From positions 496,001-560,000 of the forward strand of contig NZ_JAKCFC010000001.1 in the NCBI RefSeq assembly GCF_021916785.1: a stretch of 64,000 nucleotides of DNA. Reading direction: 5' to 3'. The position numbers and the translations under genes are program-made. Origin of the DNA: Mycolicibacterium lacusdiani. Lineage in GTDB: Bacteria > Actinomycetota > Actinomycetes > Mycobacteriales > Mycobacteriaceae. Each line of letters opens with the position of its first letter. Position 1 is the stretch's first letter. This document shows positions 7,550-16,625 of the stretch, piece by piece. The notes under the pieces were generated by a model. That model worked only from the letters and a program-made list of their open reading frames with translations, was not told the DNA's origin and ran no database searches.

Positions 7550-9152
7550 GAAGCACCGCACCCCGGTGCACGGTCGTACGGCACGTCGGCAGCGCGTGCG
7601 CCGGGTCGAGGCTGGGCAGGGCGGGCACGCGGGAGTTCGGCTCGGTCGACCAGCGCGCCACGGTGTCGCTGGGCGCCGCCACCTCGAGGTCGTCGGCGCC
7701 GCCGGGTAGGTCCCACACCGCGTAGGAGGCCGGGGCGCCGGGCACCAACGTGCCGGTGACGCCGTCGCGGATCCCGGCCGCGCGCCATGCGCCGCGGGTT
7801 GCGGCGGAGAACGCCGCTCGGGCCGACACGGCACTGCCCGGTGTGCGGTGATGCACTGCCGCGCGCACGGTGGCCCACGGATCGACGCCGGTCACGGGCG
7901 AATCCGAACCGAAGGCGAGGGGCACGCCTGAGGATGCTAACAGGGCGAGCGGATTGAGCCCGAGCGCTCGATCGGCGCCGAGGCGCTGGGCGTACATGCC
8001 GTCCGCACCGCCCCACAGCGCGTCGAAATTGGGCTGCACGCTGGCGATGACGCCCCATGAACCGAGCCGGGCCGCCTGCTCCGCCGACACCATCTCGAGG
8101 TGCTCGAGGCGATGACCGCACCGCGCGACCGCCGGGGCTCCGTACCGGGTGACGACGCGTTCGAGGGCCGTGACGACCGTCGCGACCGCGGCGTCGCCGA
8201 TGACGTGGAACCCGGCGGGCACGCCGACGTCGGTGCACGCGGCCAGGTGGGCTTCGACCGCCTCGACGTCGAGGTAGGCGTTTCCGCACGTATCCGCGTC
8301 GGCGTACGGCTCGTGCAGCCACGCCGTGTGCGAACCGAGGGCGCCGTCGACGAACAGGTCGCCGGCCAGGCCGGCCGCCCCCGTCTCGGCCAACAGGTCG
8401 CGGGCACGCTCGGCCGAGCTGACCGCCTCGCCCCAGTAGCCGACGACGTCCACGCCGTGGTCCAACGCGCGCACGGCGAGCCAGTCGTCGAGGCCGCCGA
8501 TCTCCGGACCCGCGCACTCGTGCACGGCGACGATGCCCGACCGCGCCGCCAGGTCCAGCGCCGCGACGCGTGCCGCGCGCAGCTGCGCGGGCGTCAGCAG
8601 TCGCCGGGCCTGCGCACGGATCAGGTGGTGTGCGGCCGCGGTCAGTGGCCGCTCACCGTGCCAGCCCGTTGCGGTCTGAGCCTCGGGCGCCAGGCGCCGC
8701 AGGACGGTCGACGCGGCGGCGGAGTGCACGTCGACGCGGGCGAGGTACGCGGGCCGGTCGCCGATGACACCGTCGAGGTCGGCCGTCGTCGGCGGCACCG
8801 GTCGCGGCCACGCAGTCTCGTCCCAGCCGTGCCCCCAGATCGGTCCGTCGGGATTGCGGCGCGCGTAGTCGCCGACGAGCCGGACGAGGTCCTCGAGCGA
8901 GGTGGCGCCGCGCAGGTCGAGGCCACCGACGTTGAGTCCGGTCGAGGTCAGGTGCACGTGGCTGTCGACGAACGCCGGGGCGACGAAGCCGCCGTCGAGG
9001 TCGACGACCTCGGCGCCGGGGAACTGGACGCGGCCGACCTCGTCGGAACCCAGCCACCGCACCGCGGCATCCGCACCGTCGGTCACCGCCATGGCGGTGG
9101 CGTCCGGCATCGCCGGGCTGTGTATCCGCCCGTTGACCAGTAGCGTCGTCAA
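7542..9152 (-). CDS. YtcJ-type amidohydrolase
   Basis: Metal-dependent hydrolase of the Amidohydro_3 group, 536 residues. The N-terminal beta domain is followed by the metal-binding VDSHVHL (His65 and His67), [16 protein letters not shown], a central [19 protein letters not shown] and the C-terminal metal Asp in FGSDSPVT. The architecture is complete, so it should be active, probably on an N-acyl or N-carbamoyl compound, but the substrate cannot be told from sequence. The start is TTG at 9152, one base after the fxsA stop codon; no better start is available. It is part of the fxsA-lnt-ppm1 array and matches the position of M. tuberculosis Rv2052c as I remember it. Confidence 0.88.
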   Translation of the reverse strand: MTTLLVNGRIHSPAMPDATAMAVTDGADAAVRWLGSDEVGRVQFPGAEVVDLDGGFVAPAFVDSHVHLTSTGLNVGGLDLRGATSLEDLVRLVGDYARRNPDGPIWGHGWDETAWPRPVPPTTADLDGVIGDRPAYLARVDVHSAAASTVLRRLAPEAQTATGWHGERPLTAAAHHLIRAQARRLLTPAQLRAARVAALDLAARSGIVAVHECAGPEIGGLDDWLAVRALDHGVDVVGYWGEAVSSAERARDLLAETGAAGLAGDLFVDGALGSHTAWLHEPYADADTCGNAYLDVEAVEAHLAACTDVGVPAGFHVIGDAAVATVVTALERVVTRYGAPAVARCGHRLEHLEMVSAEQAARLGSWGVIASVQPNFDALWGGADGMYAQRLGADRALGLNPLALLASSGVPLAFGSDSPVTGVDPWATVRAAVHHRTPGSAVSARAAFSAATRGAWRAAGIRDGVTGTLVPGAPASYAVWDLPGGADDLEVAAPSDTVARWSTEPNSRVPALPSLDPAHALPTCRTTVHRGAVLHG

Positions 9153-9153
9153 G

Positions 9154-9642
9154 TCAGTCGACGGGCGGTCGGCCGGCCGTGCCGGGGAGTCCCGGCTGCG
9201 CGACGTCGGTGACGTCGATGACCTCGCCGTCGACGTAGTCCCGGCTCGTGGTGCGGAATCCGCCAGGGCCTGTCGACGTGACGATCAGGGGCATGCGGCC
9301 CAGCTGCCGGGCCGCAAGGGCGGCAACCGCCGGACGTGCCAGCGCCCGGGTGGGCGGAAGCAGCAGGATGAGCCCGAGTACCGAGGTCAGCAGCCCGGGG
9401 ACCATGGTCAGCACGCTGCCCAGCGCGACGAGTGCGCCGTCGGTGACCGCGCCCTGTGGCGTGGCCAGCCCGGACTGCAGCTTGCGGATCTGACGCTTGG
9501 CCTGCGAACCGGCCAGCGCCAGCCCCAGGGCAAAGGTGCCCACGAGGATCAGCAGGGTCCAGCCGAAGCCGATCGTCGACGCGAGGCCGACGACCACCGC
9601 CAGTTCGGCGAGGACGTACACCAGGAAGAGCCGCATAGCCAT
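9154..9642 (-). CDS. fxsA: FxsA family membrane protein
   Basis: FxsA-type inner membrane protein of 162 residues. In E. coli overexpressed FxsA relieves phage T7 exclusion by the F plasmid; its normal role is unknown. Two N-terminal helices (about residues 4-47, with the family pattern ELAVVVGLASTIGFGWTLLI) and a helix near 85-97 (MVPGLLTSVLGLILLLPP, matching the family signature of a Pro-flanked helix) are clear. The C-terminal 40 residues are polar and probably cytoplasmic. ATG 9642 is used; an internal ATG two codons on is possible. First gene of the minus-strand array leading into lnt and ppm1. Confidence 0.9.
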   Translation of the reverse strand: MAMRLFLVYVLAELAVVVGLASTIGFGWTLLILVGTFALGLALAGSQAKRQIRKLQSGLATPQGAVTDGALVALGSVLTMVPGLLTSVLGLILLLPPTRALARPAVAALAARQLGRMPLIVTSTGPGGFRTTSRDYVDGEVIDVTDVAQPGLPGTAGRPPVD

Positions 9643-9667
9643 GTCGGGAGAACGTTCCGCGTGCCGG

Positions 9668-10090
9668 TCAGGTTCCGGAGGGCGCCGGGTTCGGGTTGGC
9701 GTCCGAGTCCGCTGCCCGCACCTCGATGGCCGCGTGCACCTTGTCGACTCCCCCGCGCAGACGCGCCTGCGGAATCCACCACCAGGCGTGCCACCAGTAC
9801 CGCCTCGTCACCATGTCGAACACCCGACGGGTCTCCGACTTCGGCAGCATGCGGGCCACCGCCTCGACGGGTTCGCCCTTCACCTTGCCGAGCACACCGC
9901 ACTTCTGGATCGTGACACGCGGAGTGTTGTTGATGCGCTTGGTCTTCCACGACCCGTCGTCGGTGCTGATGACCAGCCTGTCGCCGTCGGGAACGCCCCA
10001 CACCGGGGTGGGCTTGGGTCGCCCGTCCTTGGTGAACGTGGTCAGCAGCAGGTACTTCTCGCCGTAGACGTCCTCGAACGTGGGTGCCAT
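9668..10090 (-). CDS. PPOX-class F420-type oxidoreductase, copy 1
   Basis: A 140-residue split beta-barrel protein of the pyridoxamine-oxidase-like (FDOR) group, which uses F420 or flavin for reduction. It opens with YGEKYLLLTTFTKDGRPKPTPVWGV and has the cofactor-contact motif WKTKRINNTPRVTI. The C-terminus has a Trp-rich insert, WWHAWWWIPQ, absent from its neighbour. It is clearly paralogous to the upstream gene, starting one base after that stop codon, so the pair are probably co-transcribed products of tandem duplication. The substrate is unknown. Cofactor choice is inferred from the family, not visible directly. Confidence 0.87.
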   Translation of the reverse strand: MAPTFEDVYGEKYLLLTTFTKDGRPKPTPVWGVPDGDRLVISTDDGSWKTKRINNTPRVTIQKCGVLGKVKGEPVEAVARMLPKSETRRVFDMVTRRYWWHAWWWIPQARLRGGVDKVHAAIEVRAADSDANPNPAPSGT

Positions 10091-10091
10091 G

Positions 10092-10493
10092 TCAGCTCGC
10101 CCCCGAGTCGTTCCCCGTCGGCGTCAGCTCGATCGTCACGTTCTTCGTCATCCCGCCGCGCAGCTTCGAGAACACGTTGAACGTCTTGCCTATCAAGCCG
10201 TAGCGCTTGCCGATCGCGTCGTAGGTCTTCCCGTTCGCCGACTTCGGCAGGATCGTCGCCCTGGCCTCGACGGCCTCGCCCTTGGGCTTGCCGCCGCGGT
10301 CGCACTCGGCGATGGTGACCCGCGGGGTGTTGCGAATCCGCTTGACCTTCCAGGACTTCTCCTGGGTGATCGCGATCAGGGCGTCACCCGCAGGTGCAGC
10401 CCAGATGGCGGTGGGCTTCGGCCTGCCGTCCTTGGTGAACGTGGTGAGCAGGATGTACTCGGACTTGGCGACGTCGGCGAAGGTCACGGGCAT
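10092..10493 (-). CDS. PPOX-class F420-type oxidoreductase, copy 2
   Basis: A 133-residue paralogue of the next gene downstream, sharing EYILLTTFTKDGRPKPTAIW, SWKVKRIRNTPRVTI and LPKSANGKTYD. It lacks the Trp-rich insert and has a shorter, Gly-rich C-terminus. It likely binds F420 or FMN in a dimeric split barrel. Its position next to cobN matches M. tuberculosis Rv2061c as I remember it, where one copy is present. ATG 10493 has TAGGTT six bases upstream, consistent with a leaderless first gene of the two-gene unit. Substrate unknown. Confidence 0.87.
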   Translation of the reverse strand: MPVTFADVAKSEYILLTTFTKDGRPKPTAIWAAPAGDALIAITQEKSWKVKRIRNTPRVTIAECDRGGKPKGEAVEARATILPKSANGKTYDAIGKRYGLIGKTFNVFSKLRGGMTKNVTIELTPTGNDSGAS

Positions 10494-10499
10494 GTGATC

Positions 10500-10505
10500 A
10501 ACCTA
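10500..10505 (-). promoter_or_regulatory. Putative -10 (TAGGTT) of the PPOX pair
   Basis: TAGGTT on the minus strand ends six bases before ATG 10493, in the 25-bp gap after cobN. It fits a leaderless promoter for the two PPOX genes. Confidence 0.45.
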
Positions 10506-10518
10506 CCTACGCAGGCCC

Positions 10519-13500
10519 TCACCCCTCCAGGTCGCCCTCGGTCTCGAGCAGCACCTGCTTCAACGCGTCGAGGGTCGCCGGTTCCGGCGACGCCCACATT
10601 CCACGGCCCGCGGCTTCGAGGAGGCGCTCGGCCATCCCGTGCATCGCCCAGGGATTCGACTCCGCCATGAACTTGCGGTTCTCGTCGTCGAGCACGTACT
10701 CACCGGCCAGCCGCTCGTACATCCAGTCCGCCATCACACCCGCGGTGGCGTCGTAGCCGAACAGGTAGTCGACCGTCGCCGCCATCTCGAACGCACCCTT
10801 GTAGCCGTGGCGCCGCATGGCCGCCATCCAGCGTGGGTTCACCACGCGCGCCCGGAACACCCGGGTGGTCTCCTCCGACAGGGTGCGGGTGCGCACGGAC
10901 TCGGGCCGGGTGTTGTCCCCGATGTAGGCGGCCGGAGCCTTCCCGGTCAGCGCGCGGACGGTCGCGATCATGCCGCCGTGGTACTGGAAGTAGTCGTCGG
11001 AGTCGGCGATGTCGTGTTCGCGGGTGTCGGTGTTCTTCGCGGCGACCGCGATGCGGCGGTAGTTCGCGTTCATATCGGCGGTGGCGGGTGCACCGTCGAG
11101 GTCGCGGCCGTAGGCGAAACCGCCCCAGGCGGTGTAGACCTCGGCCAGGTCCTGGTCGTCACGCCAGTTTCGGCTGTCGATCAGCTGCAGCAGACCCGCG
11201 CCGTAGGTGCCGGGCTTGGACCCGAAGATCCGGGTGGTGGCGCGCCGCTGGTCGCCGTGGTCGGCCAGGTCGACCGACGTGTGGGCGCGTACGTAGTTGT
11301 GCTCGTCGGCCTCGTCCAGTCCGGCGACGAGGCGGACCGCGTCGTCGAGCATGGTGACCACGTGTGGGAACGCGTCCCGGAAGAAGCCGGAGATCCGCAC
11401 CGTGACGTCGATGCGCGGTCTGCCGAGCTCCGCCAGCGACAGCGCCTCGAGGTCGACGACCCGCCGCGACGCCTCGTCCCACACCGGCCGCACCCCGAGC
11501 AGGGCGAGGACTTCGGCGATGTCGTCACCCGAGGTCCGCATCGCCGAGGTGCCCCACACCGAAAGGCCCACCGAGCGCGGCCACTCGCCGTGATCGGTGC
11601 GATACCGCTCGAGCAGTGAATCGGCAAGCGCCACACCGGTTTCCCATGCGAGCCGCGACGGCACCGCCTTGGGGTCGACGGAGTAGAAGTTCCGGCCGGT
11701 CGGGAGCACGTTGACCAGGCCGCGCAGCGGCGACCCGGACGGACCCGAGTCGATGAAGCCGCCGCCCAGTGCGTGCAGGATCTGGTCGACCTCCCGCGCA
11801 GTGCCCCGCAGGCGCGGCACCACCTCGGTTGCGGCGAAGCGGAGCACCGACGCGACGGCGGGGTCTGAGGTGATCCCGTCGACCGCCTCGGCGTCCCAAC
11901 CGGACTCCTGAAGCGCCGCGACCAGTTCGCGCGCCTTCTCCTCCGCGGCGTCGACCGAGGTGCGACTGTCCTGACCGTCCTCGGCCAGCCCCAGCGCTTC
12001 CCGCAGTCCCGGCACATTCTGCTCACCACCGAAGAGCTGGCGGGCACGCAGGATGGCCAGCACCAGGTCGAGTTCGACGTCTCCGCCAGGCGCCTGACCC
12101 AGCACGTGCAGTCCATCGCGGATCTGGACGTCCTTGATCTCGCAGAGCCAGCCGTCGACGTGCAGCAGCATGTCGTCGAACACGTCCTCGTCCGGGCGGT
12201 CCTCCAGCCCGAGGTCGTGGTCCATCTTGGCGGCGCGCATCAGCGTCCAGATCTGCTGCCGGATCGCAGGCAGCTTCGCCGGGTCGAGCGTCGAGATCAT
12301 CGAGTGTTCGTCGAGAAGCTGTTCGAGCCGGGCGATGTCGCCGTAGCTCTCGGCGCGCGCCATCGGCGGGATCAGGTGGTCGACCAGGATGGCGTGGGCG
12401 CGGCGCTTGGCCTGGGTGCCTTCGCCCGGATCGTTGACCAGGAACGGGTAGATGAGCGGCATGTCGCCCAGCGCCGCGTCGGTGCCGCAGCCCGCCGACA
12501 TGCCGAGGGTCTTGCCAGGCAACCACTCCAGGTTGCCGTGCTTGCCGATGTGGACCACCGCGTCGGCGCCGAAGCCGTTGGCGAAGTCCCGGTCGAGCCA
12601 CCGGTACGCCGCCAGGTAGTGGTGACTCGGCGGGAGGTCGGGGTCGTGATAGATGGCCACGGGGTTCTCGCCGAACCCGCGCGGGGGCTGCACCAGGATC
12701 ACCACGTTGCCGGACTTCATTGCGGCGACGACGATCTCACCGTCGGGATCATTGCTGCGGTCGACGAACAGCTCGCCCGGCGGTGGACCCCAGTGCTCGA
12801 CGATCGCGTCGGCGAAGTCGCAGGGCAGCGTCGCGAACCACTCCCGGTACTCGGCGGCCGACACTCGGATCGGGTTGGCCGCCAGCTTCTCCTCGGTCAG
12901 CCAGTCCGGATCCTGACCGCCACGCTCGATCAGCGCGTGTACGAGCGCGTCGCCGTCGCCTGCCTCCACCCCGGGAACCTCGCCGATGTCGTAGCCCGCG
13001 TCGCGCATCGCCCGCAGCAGGACCACCGCGCTGGCAGGGGTGTCCAGGCCGACGGCGTTGCCGATCCTGGCGTGCTTGGTGGGGTAGGCCGAGAACACCA
13101 GAGCGATGCGCTTGTCGGCCGGTGCCACGTGGCGCAGGCGCGCATGCCGTACCGCCAGGCCCGCCACCCGCGCGCACCGTTCGGGGTCGGCGACATACGA
13201 GATCAGTCCGTCGTCATCGATCTCCTTGAACGAGAACGGAACCGTGATGACGCGGCCGTCGAACTCCGGAACGGCCACCTGGGTGGCGACGTCGAGCGGC
13301 GACATGCCGTCGTCGTTGGATTCCCAGGCATGCCGCGACGACGTCAGGCACAACCCCTGCAGGATCGGGATGTCGAGCGCCGCGAGATGTGCGACGTTCC
13401 AGTTCTCGTCGCTACCGCCGGCGCCCACCGCGGCCGGCGTGGCACCGCCCGCGGCGAGCACCGTGGTGACCATCGCGTCGACGCCTGCGAGCAGGTCGAG

Positions 13501-14142
13501 CAGTTCGGGTTCGGCGGTGCGCAAAGAGGCGCAGTAAATGGGGACGGGGCGGCCACCGGCCGCGTCGATGGCGTGGCACAGCGCGCCGATGTAGGCGGTG
13601 TTGCCCGCCAGATACTGAGCGCGGTAGAAGAGGATCGCGACGCGCGGGCCGTCGTTGGTCGACTCGTACCCCTCCGGACACTCCAGGACGCCCCAGTTGG
13701 GCGTGGTGACCGGCGGGCTGAAGCCATACCCCGTCATCAGGACCGTGTCGGAGAGGAACGCGTGCAGCTGGGCGAAGTTGGCCACGCCGCCCTGGGCGAG
13801 GTACACGTGCGTCTCCAGTGCGACGCCTGCGGGCACCGACGAATGGCTCATCAGGTCGGCGTCGGGCACCTGCTCGCCGCTGATGACGACCGTGGGGATG
13901 CCGGAGGCCACGACTTCGTCGATGCCGTCCTCCCATGCCCGGTAGCCGCCGAGGATGCGCACCACGACCACCTGGACGCCGGTAAGGAGTTCCGAGAGTT
14001 CACCGTCGATCAGTCGCGACGGATTGGCCCAGCGGTAGTTGGCGCCGCTGGCACGCGCGGCGATCAGATCGGTGTCGGACGTCGACAGCAGTAGGACGGT
14101 CGGAACCGACGGAGTGGGAGCCACACACCATTCGTACCGCAC
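10519..14142 (-). CDS. cobN: Cobaltochelatase large subunit CobN
   Basis: Large subunit of the ATP-dependent aerobic cobaltochelatase, which inserts Co2+ into hydrogenobyrinic acid a,c-diamide together with CobS and CobT-type subunits that are not in this window. The 1207 residues are co-linear with M. tuberculosis CobN, including TVLLLSTSDTDLI, the RILGGYRAW block, GLCLTSSRHAW, the conserved VFSAYPTKHARIGNAVGLDT, HIGKHGNLEWLPGK and FRARVVNPRWMAAM. No frameshift or gap is visible. The start is GTG at 14142 with GGAGG very close; a second GTG seven codons on gives MAPTPSV and may be the true start. The gene is isolated from the other cob genes by the small membrane protein and dioxygenase. Confidence 0.96.
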   Translation of the reverse strand: MRYEWCVAPTPSVPTVLLLSTSDTDLIAARASGANYRWANPSRLIDGELSELLTGVQVVVVRILGGYRAWEDGIDEVVASGIPTVVISGEQVPDADLMSHSSVPAGVALETHVYLAQGGVANFAQLHAFLSDTVLMTGYGFSPPVTTPNWGVLECPEGYESTNDGPRVAILFYRAQYLAGNTAYIGALCHAIDAAGGRPVPIYCASLRTAEPELLDLLAGVDAMVTTVLAAGGATPAAVGAGGSDENWNVAHLAALDIPILQGLCLTSSRHAWESNDDGMSPLDVATQVAVPEFDGRVITVPFSFKEIDDDGLISYVADPERCARVAGLAVRHARLRHVAPADKRIALVFSAYPTKHARIGNAVGLDTPASAVVLLRAMRDAGYDIGEVPGVEAGDGDALVHALIERGGQDPDWLTEEKLAANPIRVSAAEYREWFATLPCDFADAIVEHWGPPPGELFVDRSNDPDGEIVVAAMKSGNVVILVQPPRGFGENPVAIYHDPDLPPSHHYLAAYRWLDRDFANGFGADAVVHIGKHGNLEWLPGKTLGMSAGCGTDAALGDMPLIYPFLVNDPGEGTQAKRRAHAILVDHLIPPMARAESYGDIARLEQLLDEHSMISTLDPAKLPAIRQQIWTLMRAAKMDHDLGLEDRPDEDVFDDMLLHVDGWLCEIKDVQIRDGLHVLGQAPGGDVELDLVLAILRARQLFGGEQNVPGLREALGLAEDGQDSRTSVDAAEEKARELVAALQESGWDAEAVDGITSDPAVASVLRFAATEVVPRLRGTAREVDQILHALGGGFIDSGPSGSPLRGLVNVLPTGRNFYSVDPKAVPSRLAWETGVALADSLLERYRTDHGEWPRSVGLSVWGTSAMRTSGDDIAEVLALLGVRPVWDEASRRVVDLEALSLAELGRPRIDVTVRISGFFRDAFPHVVTMLDDAVRLVAGLDEADEHNYVRAHTSVDLADHGDQRRATTRIFGSKPGTYGAGLLQLIDSRNWRDDQDLAEVYTAWGGFAYGRDLDGAPATADMNANYRRIAVAAKNTDTREHDIADSDDYFQYHGGMIATVRALTGKAPAAYIGDNTRPESVRTRTLSEETTRVFRARVVNPRWMAAMRRHGYKGAFEMAATVDYLFGYDATAGVMADWMYERLAGEYVLDDENRKFMAESNPWAMHGMAERLLEAAGRGMWASPEPATLDALKQVLLETEGDLEG

Positions 14143-14184
14143 GCCCTCCGGGATTCAGCCCCCCGTCGCTTCGCTCGCCCGGGA

Positions 14185-14292
14185 TCAGCGGTCGGAGCTA
14201 CCCCAGCGGCTGTGCCAGGACTGCGGGTAGGGCAACCCGACCAGGGCGATGAGGGCGAGTATCAATACGGCGAAAACGATGAGACCGACCAT
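14185..14292 (-). CDS. 35-residue single-span membrane peptide
   Basis: A very short gene encoding one hydrophobic helix (VGLIVFAVLILALIALVGL, residues 2-20) and a polar tail of 15 residues ending SDR. The ATG at 14292 is preceded by AGAGAGGA at a spacing of six to seven bases, one of the best ribosome sites in the window, which is the main reason to believe it. It lies 42 bp upstream of cobN on the same strand and could be co-transcribed with it. A 10-bp hairpin sits in its leader. Function unknown; it resembles small stress- or transporter-associated membrane peptides only in general form. Confidence 0.6.
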   Translation of the reverse strand: MVGLIVFAVLILALIALVGLPYPQSWHSRWGSSDR

Positions 14293-14313
14293 CGTCGTTC
14301 CTCTCTGTATGCC

Positions 14314-14339
14314 GCCCGCCGACTCCGATGTCGGCGGGC
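14314..14339 (-). promoter_or_regulatory. Perfect 10-bp hairpin in the leader of the 35-residue gene
   Basis: GCCCGCCGAC (14314-14323) and GTCGGCGGGC (14330-14339) pair perfectly around a six-base loop, ending about 20 bases upstream of the start codon on the minus strand and just outside its ribosome site. It may be an mRNA structure, an attenuator or an operator. Confidence 0.45.
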
Positions 14340-14414
14340 GGGCTGTCTCGAAACCTAGTACCGGCGGTACCGGTTTCGTTCGAATCGTGTGGCAGAGAAC
14401 ACACCTGACGCGTT

Positions 14415-14430
14415 GGTGACCTGCGTCACA
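14415..14430. promoter_or_regulatory. CRP-like operator GGTGA-N6-TCACA
   Basis: The palindrome GGTGACCTGCGTCACA differs at one base from the mycobacterial cAMP receptor protein (Rv3676-type) consensus TGTGA-N6-TCACA. It lies between the divergent 35-residue gene (start 14292) and the dioxygenase (start 14528), so it could act on either. Confidence 0.45.
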
Positions 14431-14527
14431 TCGAATTCGCCTAGGAGACCCCGACCTCGGTCGACGACTTCGGATCGCGGGAAGCGAAACCCTGTCGGCA
14501 ATCCGCCGCGAGTGCGGAAATGAACCA

Positions 14528-15487
14528 ATGGCTTCCCCGTCCCCCAGCCCCGACCTCCCCGTCGTCGTCAAGCTCGGCGCGCACATCGGCGCGCGCATCG
14601 ACGGCGTCCGCCTCGGCGGCGACCTCGACGCCACGACCGTCGACGCCATCAACGACGCCCTGCTGACCCACAAGGTGATCTTCTTCCGCGATCAACAGCA
14701 CCTCGACGACGACGAGCAACTCGCCTTCGCCCGCACGCTGGGCACCCCGACGCTCGCGCACCCGACCGTGCTCTCCCGCGGCACCGACGTGCTGCCCATC
14801 GACTCGCGCTACGACAAGGCGAACTCGTGGCACACCGACGTCACGTTCGTCGACCGCATCCCGAAGGCGTCGCTGCTGCGCGCCGTCACGTTGCCCTCCT
14901 ACGGCGGCACCACCACGTGGGCGTCGACCGAGGCGGTCTACGACCAGCTGCCCGAGCCGCTGCGCCACCTCGTCGAGAACCTGTGGGCGATCCACACCAA
15001 CGACTACGACTACGTCCGCGACTTCGACGAGTCCCGCGACGCGGCACTGGACAAGACGCGGCAGTACCGCGACGAGTTCGTGTCCGACACCTTCGAGACC
15101 GAGCACCCCGTCGTGCGCGTGCACCCCGAGACCGGTCGCAAGGTGCTGCTGCTCGGCCACTTCGTGAAGCGGTTCGTGGGGCTCGGCACCCACGAGTCGG
15201 CGACGCTGCTGGCCCTGCTGCAGGCCCGGGTGACGCGGCTGGAGAACACGATCCGGTGGAACTGGCAGCCGGGCGATCTGGCCATCTGGGACAACCGCGC
15301 CACCCAGCACTACGCCGTGTCGGACTACGACGACCAGTACCGCAAGCTGAGCCGCATCACGCTCGCCGGCGACGTCCCGGTCGACGTGCACGGGGCGAGC
15401 AGCCGGGTCATCACCGGCGACGCGTCGCACTACTCGCAGATCGTGGCACCGCCGCGGTCGTCGAGGCGGCTGACCGCCGTACCGTAG
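14528..15487 (+). CDS. TauD-type sulfate-ester dioxygenase, Rv3406-like
   Basis: Fe(II)/2-oxoglutarate-dependent dioxygenase of 319 residues. It is highly similar to M. tuberculosis Rv3406, a known alkyl sulfatase that oxidises sulfate esters to aldehyde and sulfate. Shared blocks include [19 protein letters not shown], the metal-binding WHTDVTF (His102, Asp104), [23 protein letters not shown], and [20 protein letters not shown] followed by His261; Arg276 probably binds 2-oxoglutarate. Cytoplasmic. It would supply sulfur when sulfate is scarce. It is out of place between cobN and cobG; the gap to cobG is only 4 bp, so cobG may be read through from it. A CRP-like site lies about 100 bp upstream. 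Confidence 0.9.
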   Translation: MASPSPSPDLPVVVKLGAHIGARIDGVRLGGDLDATTVDAINDALLTHKVIFFRDQQHLDDDEQLAFARTLGTPTLAHPTVLSRGTDVLPIDSRYDKANSWHTDVTFVDRIPKASLLRAVTLPSYGGTTTWASTEAVYDQLPEPLRHLVENLWAIHTNDYDYVRDFDESRDAALDKTRQYRDEFVSDTFETEHPVVRVHPETGRKVLLLGHFVKRFVGLGTHESATLLALLQARVTRLENTIRWNWQPGDLAIWDNRATQHYAVSDYDDQYRKLSRITLAGDVPVDVHGASSRVITGDASHYSQIVAPPRSSRRLTAVP

Positions 15488-15491
15488 ACGG

Positions 15492-16616
15492 GTGAGCAGA
15501 GCCCGCGACGACGATCGCTGCCCTGGCGCACTGCAGGTGCATCAGGCGGCCGACGGCGCCCTCGCGCGGGTGCGCCTCCCCGGCGGGATCATGTCCGCCG
15601 CGCAACTCGGCGCCCTCGCGGCCGCGGCGACCCGATTCGGCTCGTCTGCCCTGGAACTCACCTCCCGCGGCAACGTCCAGGCCCGCGGCGTCACCGACCC
15701 CGACGCGTTCGCCGAGGCCGTGGCGACCGCCGGGCTGCTGCCCTCGCCGACGCACGAGCGGGTGCGCAACGTCCTGGCGTCACCACTGACCGGCAGGTCC
15801 GGCGGTATCGCCGACGTGCGCGACGTGGTGCGTGATCTCGACGCGACGATCCAGCGGGACGCCACACTCGCCCAGCTGCCCGGGCGGTTCCTGTTCGCGA
15901 TCGACGACGGCCGCGGCGACGTCAGCGGACTCGGTGCCGACGTCGGCGCGCACGTGCTGTCCGCAGACGCCGCGGCGCTGCTGGTTGCCGGCGTCGACAC
16001 CGGCGTGCGCATGGCGCTGCCCGACGCGGTATCGACCATGGCGGCAGTCGCCGCCCGTTTCGTCGAGGTGCGCGACAAGCACTGGCGGATAACCGAACTC
16101 CCCGACCCCGCGGTGCTGACGGCGGGGCTGACGCGGGGAGCCGACCCCGGTGCCACCTGGCCCCCCGTGACGGCACCGCCCGTCGGCTGGATCGAACAGG
16201 ACGACGGCCGGGTCACCCTCGGCGCGGCGATCCGCCTCGGCGTCCTCGAGGCCAGGACCGCGGAGTTCCTGGCCGCCGTCGAGGCGCCGCTGGTGATCAC
16301 CCCGTGGCGTTCGGTGCTGCTCTGCGACCTCGACGAGGGGGTGGCCGACGTCGCGCTGCGGGTGCTGGCGCCGCTGGGCCTGGTGTTCGACGCCGACTCG
16401 CCGTGGCTGTCGATCAGCTCGTGCACCGGCAGCCCGGGCTGCGAGCACTCGGTGGCCGACGTGCGCAGCGACGCCGCCGATGCGGCGTCGACCGCACAGC
16501 CGTCGTCGAGCGCCGTGCACCGGCACTTCGTCGGATGCGAACGCGCCTGCGGCAGCCCGCCGGTCGGCGAAGTGCTAGTGGCAACCGGAGACGGGTACCA
16601 CCCACGTCGCCCGTAG
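15492..16616 (+). CDS. cobG: Precorrin-3B synthase CobG
   Basis: Oxygen-dependent enzyme of aerobic cobalamin synthesis that hydroxylates precorrin-3A and forms the gamma-lactone needed for ring contraction. At 374 residues it has the nitrite/sulfite reductase ferredoxin-like repeats (VRLPGGIMSAAQLGAL, LELTSRGNVQARG) and the 4Fe-4S pattern Cys311-x5-Cys317 with Cys349-x3-Cys353 (SSCTGSPGC and GCERACG). Presence of CobG marks the aerobic route. The start is GTG at 15492, four bases after the dioxygenase stop. cobH follows nine bases downstream, so cobG, cobH and cobIJ form one operon. Confidence 0.95.
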   Translation: MSRARDDDRCPGALQVHQAADGALARVRLPGGIMSAAQLGALAAAATRFGSSALELTSRGNVQARGVTDPDAFAEAVATAGLLPSPTHERVRNVLASPLTGRSGGIADVRDVVRDLDATIQRDATLAQLPGRFLFAIDDGRGDVSGLGADVGAHVLSADAAALLVAGVDTGVRMALPDAVSTMAAVAARFVEVRDKHWRITELPDPAVLTAGLTRGADPGATWPPVTAPPVGWIEQDDGRVTLGAAIRLGVLEARTAEFLAAVEAPLVITPWRSVLLCDLDEGVADVALRVLAPLGLVFDADSPWLSISSCTGSPGCEHSVADVRSDAADAASTAQPSSSAVHRHFVGCERACGSPPVGEVLVATGDGYHPRRP

Positions 16617-16625
16617 GGTGAGCGG

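Noticed and set aside
12106..14094. Long plus-strand reading frame of 662 codons opposite cobN
   Set aside because: It is the mirror of a highly conserved gene in GC-rich DNA, has no recognisable domain, and is rich in Arg, Val, His and Gly as expected for antisense frames.
14143..14527. Cobalamin riboswitch between cobN and the dioxygenase
   Set aside because: No B12-box-like sequence is seen; the hairpin and the CRP-like palindrome explain the visible structure.
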